DNA of 64,000 bases, from NCBI RefSeq assembly GCF_002994745.2, contig NC_037090.1, forward strand, positions 28,750,501 to 28,814,500, given 5' to 3'. A program made the position numbers and the translations under genes. Of this stretch, positions 46,607-57,176 are shown in pieces. Source of the DNA: Rosa chinensis. Its lineage: Eukaryota > Streptophyta > Magnoliopsida > Rosales > Rosaceae. Position 1 is the first letter of the stretch. Each line of letters begins with the position of its first letter. The notes beneath the pieces are model-generated. The model saw only the letters and a list, made by a program, of their open reading frames with translations, did no database searches and had not been told where the DNA came from.

Positions 46607-49600
46607 GTAAGTAAACCCTAATTCTCTAAACCCTAATCTAATATGATTCCTTGATTTTTTCAATCTGATTTTGGTTGTTTTGGTTTTCTAATCAAGGGAT
46701 AAGGGTGAGTTGTTGTCAACTGGGGATGAAGGGGATTAGACGAGAAAGGAAAAAAGAAGAAGAAGAAGGAACAAGGACAACGAACAGAGGAGGAGAAAGG
46801 GAGAGAAGAAAAGAAAAGAAGAAAATGGGAAGGGAGAAAGAGATAGAGATTTTGGGCTCGATGATGAGCCGGTCTTATGGAGAGTTTCTGTTCTAAAATA
46901 GGATTTTGGTCTAGGAGTTTCGGGTACTGCAACTAGGAAGATCTAGATGTGAGAATTTGATCTTATGATCATGGAATTTCACCATCCAAATTCCAGATGT
47001 TGAAGAATTGAAAGAAGTTGGTTGGGCAGAACTTCTAGAGCCTTGTTTCATTCTAGTTCTGGTCCTGTTTAGGATTTGAGGTGAGTGACTTCTTTACTTT
47101 ACAATTTTACTTGATTTCTATATTGTTCTATTGGTTTATGCTTTGATTTCTATAATGTTGGGTATTTATTGTCATGTGAAGAAAGCTTGTCAAAAATGCA
47201 TACAGATTGAAACTTTCACATGAGGGTTTCTATACTAGTGTAGCTGCTAAAGTCTCCAGCTCCAATGGTGCTCAACCAAGCAATGTAAAGCTCTTGAATT
47301 TTTCACCCTTGTTTTATTTTTCTTGTGGAAAATGCACTTGGTATTTTGTTTCATGGATTTTTAGCTATCGATTATGCTAAACTAGAAGTTAGTATTCTGT
47401 GATAGGGCACAGATTTTTGGATGGCCACAGAAGAATTTAGTTGCTTCGATTCCTCTAAGAAAGGATGATGATGTAGAAAGCCAGATTGGAGCAGGGTGTC
47501 TTAATGTGAAGGTCATATCAATGATTCACCACGCCCGAGGAGAGTTGAAATGATCTCCAACCTATTGTAGCTATGTGTAACTATTGTTGGCTTTGAAAAA
47601 AAAATGTTCAGCCTCGTTATGATGGGTAATTTCTCTTCTAACTCACCGTTGTTCTTTCAACATACAACCATAATTCTTTCCAATCTGTCTATCTCTTTAC
47701 TATTTCTGGCATGATATTACTTTTTGGGATTGGAATCATGCATGTCAAAGAAGTAAAGGATAAGTGCTTAAGAAAAGAAGTTTTGCAAAGATATTTACCT
47801 CAACAATAAATTGTTAGCACATTAGTTTAATTTGAATATCGGAACTGGAAAGGAATGAAAAGAGTTGGGAGTTGCTTGTTGTCTTAGGACATTAGGGATC
47901 CAGGAATTTGAATCTGAGTAGCGTACGAAATATTAGGTTAGGATTAATCCAAACTTCCAACATTAATTTGATCTTTCTAGAGATGTCTTTGGTTCAAAAA
48001 TGAGGAAAGACGATGACTAGACATGACAGTGACTGGGTACAAAGTTGCAAGTTCATTTGGTTGCAAAGTGCATTTAAGGTAAATTGTAAATCTTATATTT
48101 TCTGTAGTTATATTATCCTTAGATTATTGTGAATTGTTATTACACAAGTATTTTCTATTACTCACAGACTAATAATTATAATCATAGGCAACCAAATTCA
48201 TCAAATGGGACTACAAATATCAGGCACAAACTTTTCAATCCATACAGTTCAAGAGACCAGGTACCAATTCTTACTGTTTCTCATTCCAACAAATACAACA
48301 TATTATGCTTGAACAAACAACCATAAAAAATGAACCCTACTAAATCTAAGCCAAGCCAATAGAGACTAGAGAAAGACAACATAGAATTGAATTCAAGAAA
48401 AAACAATAACTATACTGACAAAAATTTCAGCAATCCCTGTTCTTTCAGTCTGTGTTTTTGTGTATTGATATATTGAATTCATTGTCAATAACCAACAATA
48501 ATCTTCTGTTACTAAAGCTTTACTAAAAGCTTGGCCACTTAGTACTTTTGTTTACGAAAGTTTGATGTGAAGCTATCATAGTTTACTTAAGAGTTTTCTA
48601 TTCGAATCTAATCACTTTTTAGTCTTTTCCACCTTGATTTCTTTTAAAAAATTTGATCTCAAACAGATAAAAGTCCATTTGTTTCCACCCAAAATTTGTT
48701 TATAGGTCAGTTTGTGTTCGACCTTTCTTATTTCCAATTAAAGTAAATGAATTGCATAGAAGAGTTTGTATGTTTAGTAAAGCTTCACTAAAATGTTTAG
48801 GAAGCTATCATAGTTTCCTTACAGTTTTGTTCTACAACTACATTCACGTTAGTCATCAATCATCTGATATAATCTCATCGTTTTTACAGTTCCTTGTTTT
48901 AGTCTCATCATCTTCTCTTCCCTTTTCAAATCTCATCTCCTATATTTGATATAGAACTTGGAATTTTACTTCTTTCGTTTGTCCTAACATTAGCAAATGA
49001 TTGATCAGATAATTGATGGTTTGTACTTTAATGTGATCGACAATTGTTTGGTAGCTACTTTCCACCTAAATAACCTAAATATTTGTTTATCATTCTCCTA
49101 TTGCTTCATTTGGTTTTTGCACAACGTGTTGAATTATATCAGATTTGCTATTCTTTCAATTGGAAAATGCTTTTTTCCCAATTGCTACTTCTCACAGCTT
49201 CTGTTTGTTCTGGTGTACACATACAGAGAGACTGAAAGCGAAAAAGAAGTGATTGCTCTGCATCTGAGTTTGAGTTTGTTTTGGTTTGGTTGGTGAAATT
49301 TGAAGTTTAGTGATCTTGTTGGAAAGCGGTCTGCAAGCAGAAGAGGTAATTGTTTGTAGTCACTGATTGCTACACATAAAATTCTTCTTCTTTCTTAATC
49401 TGTTGTTTGAGTTGGAATGTCATAACTTCAAAATCATTAGCATTATCTATATTTCACTTATAGACTAAACATTAGTTTCTTAGTTACATCAATCATACAT
49501 ATTCACTCACTAATTCATCAACTTTGATTACTTTCTTCTCTTTTTTATGCTGATATTAATCATAGTACCTGCTTTCAGAAACAGTTAATTCTTGGCATTT

Positions 49601-51560
49601 TCAGCCAGAACATATCAAACTCCAGTCCTGGGGGAAGATACGAAGTGCTTCTCTACAGAAGGTCCGAATGGTTTTGCATCCAATTTTGTTTTCATTGACT
49701 TCCAACATCCATTTCTTTTTGTCTTTGCCTCAAAATAAGGCTGAGGTATAGAGTACAGAAAGTTGTGACAAAAGGCTTTAGATGTGCCATGAAGTGAAGA
49801 TCCAATCTAAGTCCCACAAGCAGAATTTGCAGAAACAAGACAAGAAGCTTGCAACGAAGTTTAAGCAAAGGTAAACCACAATCCAGTGCAACATAAATCA
49901 TATATCAACTCATGTAACGCATCACACTTTACGAAGTACTCTTTACGCCTGTAACTAATATGTATGTCAATCGTGATATCTTTTCCTTCATATCATTCTT
50001 TAGATGAACATTACTTTCCTAAAGTCAACAGCGAATCCATCCAAATCACCCTATGATTGTCAAAACAGAAAATACTAACATTCATCGAGAGAATGATACG
50101 GAGGAAAAGATACAGCAATTGATGCATCTATGTTACATTCAGTAAATAAATCTAAGAAAACTCATTACTGTTTGCTTCCTTCTTCCTGTTTCCTGTTTCT
50201 CTTTTGCTCTCTTTTTCCTGTTTCTTTCTGCTTTCTTTTTCCTTTTTCCTGTTTCTTTTTTGCTTTCTTTTTCCTTTATTGAATCTATCTTCCTCATTAA
50301 TTCTTTCTTTCGTTGCTTTACATCTGATCCTGAGGTGGACCAACTGAGCGCAACTCTATATTCTACAACTCCACCACCACGAAGAAACTGGTAACTAAAC
50401 ATGACTTTTTCTTTCTTCATCCTCTGGTCCTCAAACGATCACTCATTAATTCTTTCTTTTGTTGTTTTATATGTTATCCCGAGGTCAACCAACTGAAACC
50501 AACTCTCTCTTATCATCTTCAAAATTAATATCAACAAAAAGGTAAATATAAAATTGCTCTTATTCTGATTTACTTTCTTATTATCTTCTCCAATCATACT
50601 GATTCAATTACATTTTATGCTAGCACCAATCAACGGTTAGAAAAGAATGACAGCCTGTAATTCAGAAACACTTCTCAGGTATATCTATACCATGAACACA
50701 ATTTAAGATAATTTTCCACTATTTTCAACTGTTAACTGTCTTTCAATTAAATCATTAGAAATATTCATGTATAATATAAACAATAATTGATACATTGCTG
50801 AGAATAATGATAACATTGATTTCTACCATGGTGTTTTGTTTTTAATGAGCACTAAGAACATCGGCTTTCAATCATTTTGCTCAATGCTTTTGCCAAAAAA
50901 AATCTGTGCCCTGTGACTTGTATTTCATGTGTTTAGCCCAATGGTAACTGAACTAATATTGGTTGATGTTGTCACAGAAAAGTAATCCTCACTTAGGAAG
51001 CAGAGATCTAGCAGGGCAAAAATGGTTAGGAAGCAGAGACGATATGTAGAGTTTGCAGAAGGCAAGCAGAAAACAAATAGTGAAGTCTTTGACCATTGCG
51101 CAATAGATACACTGCTGATTTCTCATGGGACAAGTACGAGCAACGAGCTGAAACTTTTATCAATGGGGTAGATTAGTTTATGCTGCTGTTAACAAACCGT
51201 ATTTCATGGTTTGAGTATGACTTTCATCACTGGGATATATGATGATACATTGGAAGTTATATGTCTTTTTAAATAATATCAAACAATAGAAAGTTACCAA
51301 CAACTATGGTTTGAAATAAGTACACACAACAGAAAGATCAAAGATACTTCAAGCATCTACACATTCAAAGGACATTTAAATGTCCTTTTACAACAAGAGA
51401 GACAATAGATAACTAATAGTGGATGTTGTTTCAATAAAGTTCACACAACAGATTTGGCAAAGAAACATGGAAATTCTACACATTCAGACGACATTTTATT
51501 GTCATCTCGCATTAAAACAAACAATAGATTATTTGTAAAGTATGTTGCTAGAGTTTGACA
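46607..51560. other. CACTA-4 interior, no identified gene
   Basis: Mostly AT-rich intron-like DNA. Possible small captured exons: HEGFYTSVAAKVSSSNGAQP near 47230, FGWPQKNLVASIPLRKDDDV near 47420, and MVRKQRRYVEFAEGKQKTNS near 51023. None is recognisable to me. The Lys/Glu-rich minus-strand open frame at 50139-50420 is low-complexity and not credible as a gene. Confidence 0.5.
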
Positions 51561-51803
51561 ACAACAACATTTGACTGTCGTTCTATTTGATATCTAACCA
51601 CATATACTTACAATTTGTGCATATTTAAGCACATTCAGACGACAGATTTTTTTTAGGTGTCTGTCGTCTGAGTGAACTTCTGATGTCGGGCTTTACCCGT
51701 CGTCTGAACGTCAATCAGATATCAGCTTAATAGACGACAGATTTTCTTCATATCAGACGACAGTCAATGTCTGTCGTCTGATGGGTTTGTTGGCATAGTG
51801 CCT

Positions 51804-52119
51804 TATCCTGTACAAATTCATGCTCATTAAAAGAAAGCAACTAGTAGGGGAAGACAGCTACCATGAGGCTTAAAAGAAATTGGCAAGCACTAGAAAAAGG
51901 AAACTTTACATGAAAGAGAAAATGTAAGGAACCGTTTTGTGACTTCATTCCTGTAATCCTGTTGTAGCTGATATATCTTCCAGCCAACAAATGTCCTATA
52001 TGCTGATGGAAGAAATTAGCATGTTATGCTAGCAATTAATAGGTTTTTTTTGTTTGGCCAATAGTAACAAAATAAAAGAAAACAGAGGGCTTTAAAGCCA
52101 CGATACAAAACCTCACTAC
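51804..52119. other. DNA between CACTA-4 and the LINE, no gene
   Basis: No coding signal that I can assign; it may be LINE 3' sequence or the target DNA of CACTA-4. Confidence 0.4.
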
Positions 52120-52306
52120 AGAGGGGAAGGAGCCATTGCTTTTGCTACGATTGGGGAAGGGGCCAGCGAGTGCAGAGCTGTACCATCAAGGAGCTTGCCT
52201 GACTTGTCCCTGACAATTTCCGCCAAACCACATTTAAGTGAGTCTTTGAGCCAGGAGGCATCTGTATTGATTTTGAAGGTATTGGGAGGGGGGAATCCAA
52301 TGCTTC
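52120..52306 (-). pseudogene. L1-type LINE, RNase H part (right of the Copia-2 break)
   Basis: On the minus strand, after the GAAGC duplication, it reads FKINTDASWLKDSLKCGLAE and IVRDKSGKLLDGTALH, the start of the RNase H domain that ends many plant L1-type ORF2 proteins (Asp of NTDAS is the first catalytic residue). It continues the LINE interrupted at 57177. Confidence 0.75.
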
Positions 52307-52479
52307 AGTAGAAAATAAGAATTCAATGTGTTTGGAATACTTCAATATTATTCACCCCCAAGAATAGAGTTTATAAAGTGATACAAGAGTAATCCTAATA
52401 GGAAACTATCTCCTACAATTATACAGAGAGACGAAATCTATATGTACAAGGAAAGTAAATATTTACAGAATATTCTACA
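52307..52479 (-). repeat. Copia-2 3' LTR
   Basis: 173 bp. It is preceded on the minus strand by the polypurine tract TTGAGGGGGAG (52490-52480). Confidence 0.96.
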
Positions 52480-52486
52480 CTCCCCC

Positions 52487-54004
52487 TCAAGTTGGTGCAT
52501 AAATGTCAATCATGCCCAACTTGTCAATTGAGTTGTCAAACACTTTCCTTGACACTCCTTTCGTAAGAAAATCTGCTAATTGATCTTCTATATACACAAA
52601 AGGGAAACGGATGATCTTCCTGTCCAGTTTTTCCTTAATGAAATGCCGATCTACTTCCACATGCTTAGTCCAGTCATGTTGAACAGGATTATGAGCGATT
52701 TCAATAGCAGACTTGCAATCACAGTGCAAATCCATAGGCTTCTTCAGCTTAAAACCCAAATCTTTCAGCACATTACGAATCCACAGCATCTCACAAACTC
52801 CATGTGCCATACCTCGAAACTCAGCTTCAGCACTTGACCTAGCAACAACATTCTGTTTCTTGCTGCGCCAAGTCACAAGGTTTCCTCCAACAAATGTAAA
52901 ATACCCAGATGTGGACCGCCTGTCTATCTTATCACCAGCCCAGTCTGCATCTGTGTACCCCACAACCTCTAACTCATCCTTTTTTTCAAACAACAAACCT
53001 CTTCCAGGTGCCGTTTTAAGATATCTCAAAATACGATACACTGCATCCATATGCTCTTCACTGGGACAATGCATAAATTGACTGACCACACTCACAGCAT
53101 AAGCAATATCAAGCCTAGTATGAGAAAGGTAAATAAGTCTCCCTACTAGACTTTGGTACCTTCCTTTATCTGTTGGAACCTGATCTGGATAGATGGCGAG
53201 GTTATGATTCATCTCGATCGGTGTCTCAATAGGGTTGCAGTCAAGCATTCCGGTCTCAGCTAACAAGTCAAGTACATACTTACATTGGGACAAAGAAATC
53301 CCCCTCTTAGACCTTGCAACTTCAATTCCAAGGAAGTACTTCAATTGCCCAAGGTCCTTCATCTCAAATTCCTTAGAAAGATACTTTTGTAGAGCCTCCA
53401 TCTCCTTTAAGTCATCCCCTGTGACAACCATATCATCAACATATACAATCAGAGCAGTAATCTTCCCCTGACGACGTTTGATGAACAAAGTGTGATCTGA
53501 GTTGCTTTGTTTATATCCAAACGCCCTCATGGACTTAGAGAATCTTCCAAACCAAGCTCTAGGAGACTGCTTCAAACCGTAAAGAGACTTCTTCAACTTA
53601 TAAACCTTGCCAGTATCATAAGGCAAATTTTTCACTCCTGGTGGCATGTCCATATACACTTCTTCCTCCAAGTTACCATTGAGGAACGCATTCTTCACAT
53701 CAAACTGATGCAGAGGCCAATCTTTATTTGCTGCAAGTGAAATCAAGATTCGAACAGTATTGATTTTTGCTACAGGCGCAAACGTCTCTTCATAGTCAAT
53801 TCCATAGCGCTGAGTGTAACCTTTGGCAACTAATATGGCTTTGTACCTGTCAATGCTTCCATCAGCTTTAAGTTTTACTATAAACACCCATCGGCATCCA
53901 ACAGTCTTCTTTCCAGCAGGCATAGTCACAATATCCCAAGTTGAGTTTTTCTGCAAAGCCTCTAGTTCTTCATTGATTGCTTGAGTCCATTTAGGATCCG
54001 CCAA
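52487..54004 (-). CDS. Copia-2 reverse transcriptase and RNase H
   Basis: An open frame of 505 codons covering the whole RT (VGCRWVFIVKLKADGSIDRY, LVAKGYTQRYGIDYEETFAP, FDVKNAFLNGNLEEEVYMDM, KSLYGLKQSPRAWF, catalytic YVDDMVVTGDD) and RNase H (GYTDADWAGDKIDRRSTSGY, SSAEAEFRGMAHGVCEMLW, DLHCDCKSAIEIA). It ends KLGMIDIYAPT just before the LTR. The start shown is the first Met of the frame; the native polyprotein begins much further upstream. All RT and RNase H catalytic positions look intact, in contrast to Copia-1. Confidence 0.93.
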   Translation of the reverse strand: MADPKWTQAINEELEALQKNSTWDIVTMPAGKKTVGCRWVFIVKLKADGSIDRYKAILVAKGYTQRYGIDYEETFAPVAKINTVRILISLAANKDWPLHQFDVKNAFLNGNLEEEVYMDMPPGVKNLPYDTGKVYKLKKSLYGLKQSPRAWFGRFSKSMRAFGYKQSNSDHTLFIKRRQGKITALIVYVDDMVVTGDDLKEMEALQKYLSKEFEMKDLGQLKYFLGIEVARSKRGISLSQCKYVLDLLAETGMLDCNPIETPIEMNHNLAIYPDQVPTDKGRYQSLVGRLIYLSHTRLDIAYAVSVVSQFMHCPSEEHMDAVYRILRYLKTAPGRGLLFEKKDELEVVGYTDADWAGDKIDRRSTSGYFTFVGGNLVTWRSKKQNVVARSSAEAEFRGMAHGVCEMLWIRNVLKDLGFKLKKPMDLHCDCKSAIEIAHNPVQHDWTKHVEVDRHFIKEKLDRKIIRFPFVYIEDQLADFLTKGVSRKVFDNSIDKLGMIDIYAPT

Positions 54005-54669
54005 AGCATCCTGTACACTACTAGGAATAGATATAGTGGATAATTGATCAACAACAAGTGCATGTGACCCAGACTACCTATGGTTAGACATGTAATTAGC
54101 TATAGGATACTTAGCTTTGGTTTTAATGTCTGGTTCATATTGTTTCTTAGGAATACCCTTGGTAGCCCTCTGGGATTTTCTAGGTGCAATATTACCTACC
54201 CCAGATGATTCGTTTGAAATTAAAGGTACCTAAGAAGGAACATTCGCAGCGGATTCTTCGGTTGACGATGTAGAGAGGGGAAATAACTCTGATAGATGAG
54301 AGCCCTGAATTATCCTCTATTCATTGGGTGCACCACTGCCGGGCTGGTCAACAAGTAATTCACTAGTTTATGATGTTCCATATATTCCAGGATGCATTAA
54401 TGCATCATTGTCACCCTCAATGTGTGTATAAGTCTCCTGGCGCGTAGGGCCCTGGTTTGACAATTCAAATCCACTTTGGGGCTGCACAGTAGGGTGTTGG
54501 CGTGTTCCATCATGCTGTCAGCTGGAGCCACATGGTCGGCTGGATGAATCAAAAATCTCTCCATCTGGGGGCCTCACAGGTCCACCAAGTTGTTCACCAA
54601 TTCTTCCATCTTTCATCAGTACACCTTCCTTACCTGAGGGCCCCACGGGTCCATCTCCTTTATTCCCCA

Positions 54670-55383
54670 TCACGACACCTTCACTCTCTCTCTCTCCCAT
54701 CCGTCCATGTCCTTCTCCTGCGGACCCCACGGTGAGGTTAACTTCACTCCAGATTTTTGTTCGTTTTCTGCCCCATCTTCTTCTCTTGCGGACCCCACAG
54801 TGAGTTCACCTCTATCCTCTTTTTCTTTTTCTGCGCCATCGCTGTCAACTGGTATTGGGGAGTTCCCAACTCCAAATTTCGACTCCAAAGCTTCTAATGT
54901 TTCGAATTCTTCAAACTCAAATAAATCCTGAGGATTTCCTTCGCAAACTCTCTCCCCTTGAAAGGAAGACTCTGAAACTCCCCCTAAATAATAAGGCTCA
55001 GATTCGCGAAACGCAACATCAAGAGAAACATACATAGTGCCATTAAGAGGATCATAACATCGATAACCGTTTTGGAAATCCGCATAACCAACAAATATAC
55101 ACTTACGGGCACGGGGATCAAGCTTGTTGCGTTGAGGCTTGGGAATATGAACATAGGCTACGCATCCAAACACGCAAGGTTCAAGATTTGGTAGCGACGG
55201 AAGTGACAGAACTTTCTGAAGTTTCTGCTGAGGATTTTGAAATTCAATTACTCGAGAAGGAGTACGATTAATGAGGTAAGCGGAAGACTTCACAGCTTCT
55301 CCCCAATATTCACGAGGTACATGCATGCCAAACAAAGAGGCACAGACAACTTCAAGTAACTGTCGATTCTTCCTTTCTGCCAA
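54670..55383 (-). pseudogene. Copia-2 integrase C-terminal half
   Basis: In frame with the preceding segment after one TAG. It reads AERKNRQLLEVVCASLFGMH, REYWGEAVKSSAYLINRTPS, VFGCVAYVHIPKPQRNKLDP, CIFVGYADFQNGYRCYDP, then an acidic linker. The frame ends at 54670; about 650 bases with stops separate it from the RT frame, which is in another phase, so a frameshift lies between. Confidence 0.88.
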
Positions 55384-55389
55384 TCCATT

Positions 55390-56103
55390 CTATTGAGGAG
55401 TATACGAGTTAGAAGTCTGATGTCGAATTCCATGAGATTGCATAAACTCCTGCATAGGACCATTAATATATTCTCCGCCATTGTCAGATTGAAAAACTCG
55501 AATATTCTGTTGATACTGTGTAGACACCATTTTGTGAAACTCTCTGAACATGGAACACACATCACTCTTGTTGTTCAATAAAGACACCCAAGTCATACGA
55601 GTACAATCATCAATAAAAGTCACATAATATCGAGCTCCAGAGAAAGACGGGATCTTGGCAGGACCCCAAACATCAGAATGAATTTTCATAAACGGAATGG
55701 GACTTCTATTGAGACTAGGTAAATACGAAATTCGATGACTTTTAGCCAGTTCACATATATCACAACGAAAGTCTGAATCACTAACAACCGAAAATAATTG
55801 AGGTTGTAGTTTCTTAAGATAACTGAAAGACAAATGACCCAAACGACGATGCCACAACCACACTGTTTCCTTAGCATTCTCTACTCCATTGACCTGATTC
55901 ACTTGTCCTAACAGCTGTTGCTCTCCACTTGCTGTCAGATCCAAGTAGTAGAGTTTCCCCCTTCTAACACCATAACCAAGAATCCGCCGAGTTAGAATGT
56001 CCTGAAACACACAGAAAGAGGGATAAAAAGTCACAATACATGCTAGTGCTAGGATAATCTGGCTAACAGATAGGAGATTATATGCTAATGAAGGGACAAC
56101 CAA
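55390..56103 (-). pseudogene. Copia-2 pre-integrase and integrase core
   Basis: Reads VWLWHRRLGHLSFSYLKKL, CDICELAKSHRISYLPSLNR, HSDVWGPAKIPSFSGARYYV, FIDDCTRMTWVSLLNNKSDV, then FQSDNGGEYINGPMQEF, giving the zinc finger and the first two catalytic Asp residues. TAG at 55392-55390 stands in place of the Gln codon of the PQQNG motif, immediately before the catalytic Glu. Confidence 0.9.
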
Positions 56104-56118
56104 TACAGAGTCAAGGGT

Positions 56119-56661
56119 TTACGTGTCAGATAGGACAACAGAGCCTTCTCCGGTTACCGGAGTTGGAGTACCATCAGCAGTAGAAACAATATTTTGAGAT
56201 GAGGGTTTCAGCTGTTTCAAGAGGCTAGGATCATTACTCATATGGTCAGATGCACCTGTATCAATTATCCAAGAACTATTCACAGATTCCTTACCCCTCA
56301 TACCTGACTGTGCTACATTAGCGGAGGCATTAGATGGTGGCTCTTCCTCTGCAGTAGCCATGGAAGCTTTTCCAAGGTTCTTTCTCGGTTTCTTGGTGAA
56401 ATCCCACCAATCAGGGTAGCCAATTACTTCATAGCATCGTTGCTTGCTATGACCCAAAGTTCCACAGAGAGGACACTTTGTATTTGCATATGGATTTGTT
56501 TTACCCGGAGGACGGTGTGGTGGAGGAGTTGAGGTATGATAACGGTTGATGATTAGAGGCATGTTGTGGATTGCAATTGTGGTGGGGTCGTATTCCATTA
56601 AGCAAAAGTAGAAGATGTGTACGGGACCAGAAGGACGTGTGCAGCAAAAAGAATGCCGCAA
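56119..56661 (-). pseudogene. Copia-2 gag C-terminus and protease
   Basis: Contains a zinc knuckle CPLCGTLGHSKQRC, the linker EVIGYPDWWD and the aspartic protease SWIIDTGASDHMSND. It ends in TAA at 56121-56119, after which the same frame continues as integrase. The start of this frame does not look like gag; the normal N-terminal 200-300 residues are missing, matching the short element. Confidence 0.85.
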
Positions 56662-57003
56662 TTAATCAAAGTCAAAAAAGATGCGGCTAGTATGGCTACG
56701 GCTCAGCTCTGGCTTGGCTTGTCGGCTAGAGTGTTTGTTGGCTGCAGCAGAATTGTCAGTGGGGTAGGACCAAACAATGGTGCAGCAGGAGTCTTGTCGG
56801 TTGGTGTTCAATCAAACAAAAAAAAGGTGCCCAACAACTTTTAATTAAACAAAGGGTACGGCACCTTTTAAACAAAAGGTGTGGCAATTGATGGTGACCT
56901 TCAAGACTTAATTCGAACTTCAAGGTTTGGGTGTTTTTCGGCTTTCGATTTCGGGTTTCAAAGTACAGTGCAAGTTCACAGGATTGAACTTGGCTCGGTA
57001 CCA

Positions 57004-57176
57004 AGTAGAAAATAAGAATTCAATGTGTTTGGAATACTTCAATATTATTCACCCCCAAGAATAGAGTTTATAAAGTGATACAAGAGTAATCCTAATAGGA
57101 AACTATCTCCTACAATTATACAGAGAGACGGAATCTATATGTACAAGGAAAGTAAATATTTACAGAATATTCTACA
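57004..57176 (-). repeat. Copia-2 5' LTR and primer site
   Basis: 173 bp. On the minus strand it is followed directly by TGGTACCGAGC (57003-56993), a variant of the TGGTATCAGAGC tRNA-Met primer site. Confidence 0.93.

Larger units (their letters stand above)
45962..51800 (+). mobile_element. CACTA-4: non-autonomous CACTA element with a CK2-alpha exon
   Basis: The ends are CACTATGCCAATAACC and TTTGTTGGCATAGTG, with CCT duplicated at 45959-45961 and 51801-51803. Subterminal repeats are TCAGACGACAG/CTGTCGTCTGA, a variant of those in CACTA-1 and -3, so it is a sister subfamily. It is 5839 bp without transposase. The plus strand begins, about 560 bases in, with a CK2-alpha first exon; other exon-like stretches (for example near 47225-47290 and 47407-47510) are unassigned. 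Confidence 0.94.
52307..57176 (-). mobile_element. Copia-2: Ty1/copia retrotransposon inserted in the LINE
   Basis: Two 173-bp LTRs (52307-52479 and 57004-57176) differ at one base (GAGACGAAAT against GAGACGGAAT) and are flanked by GCTTC (52302-52306, 57177-57181). Copia gene order is present on the minus strand. At 4870 bp it is short: the gag region before the zinc knuckle is missing apart from a few hundred bases, so this copy needs gag from elsewhere. The LTR termini, read on the minus strand, are TGTAGAAT and TTTTCTACT, TG...CT like Copia-1. Confidence 0.97.

Noticed and set aside
50139..50420. Lys/Glu/Arg-rich open frame in CACTA-4
   Set aside because: It results from repeated TTTCTTTTTCC pyrimidine sequence; low complexity and no homologue recognised.
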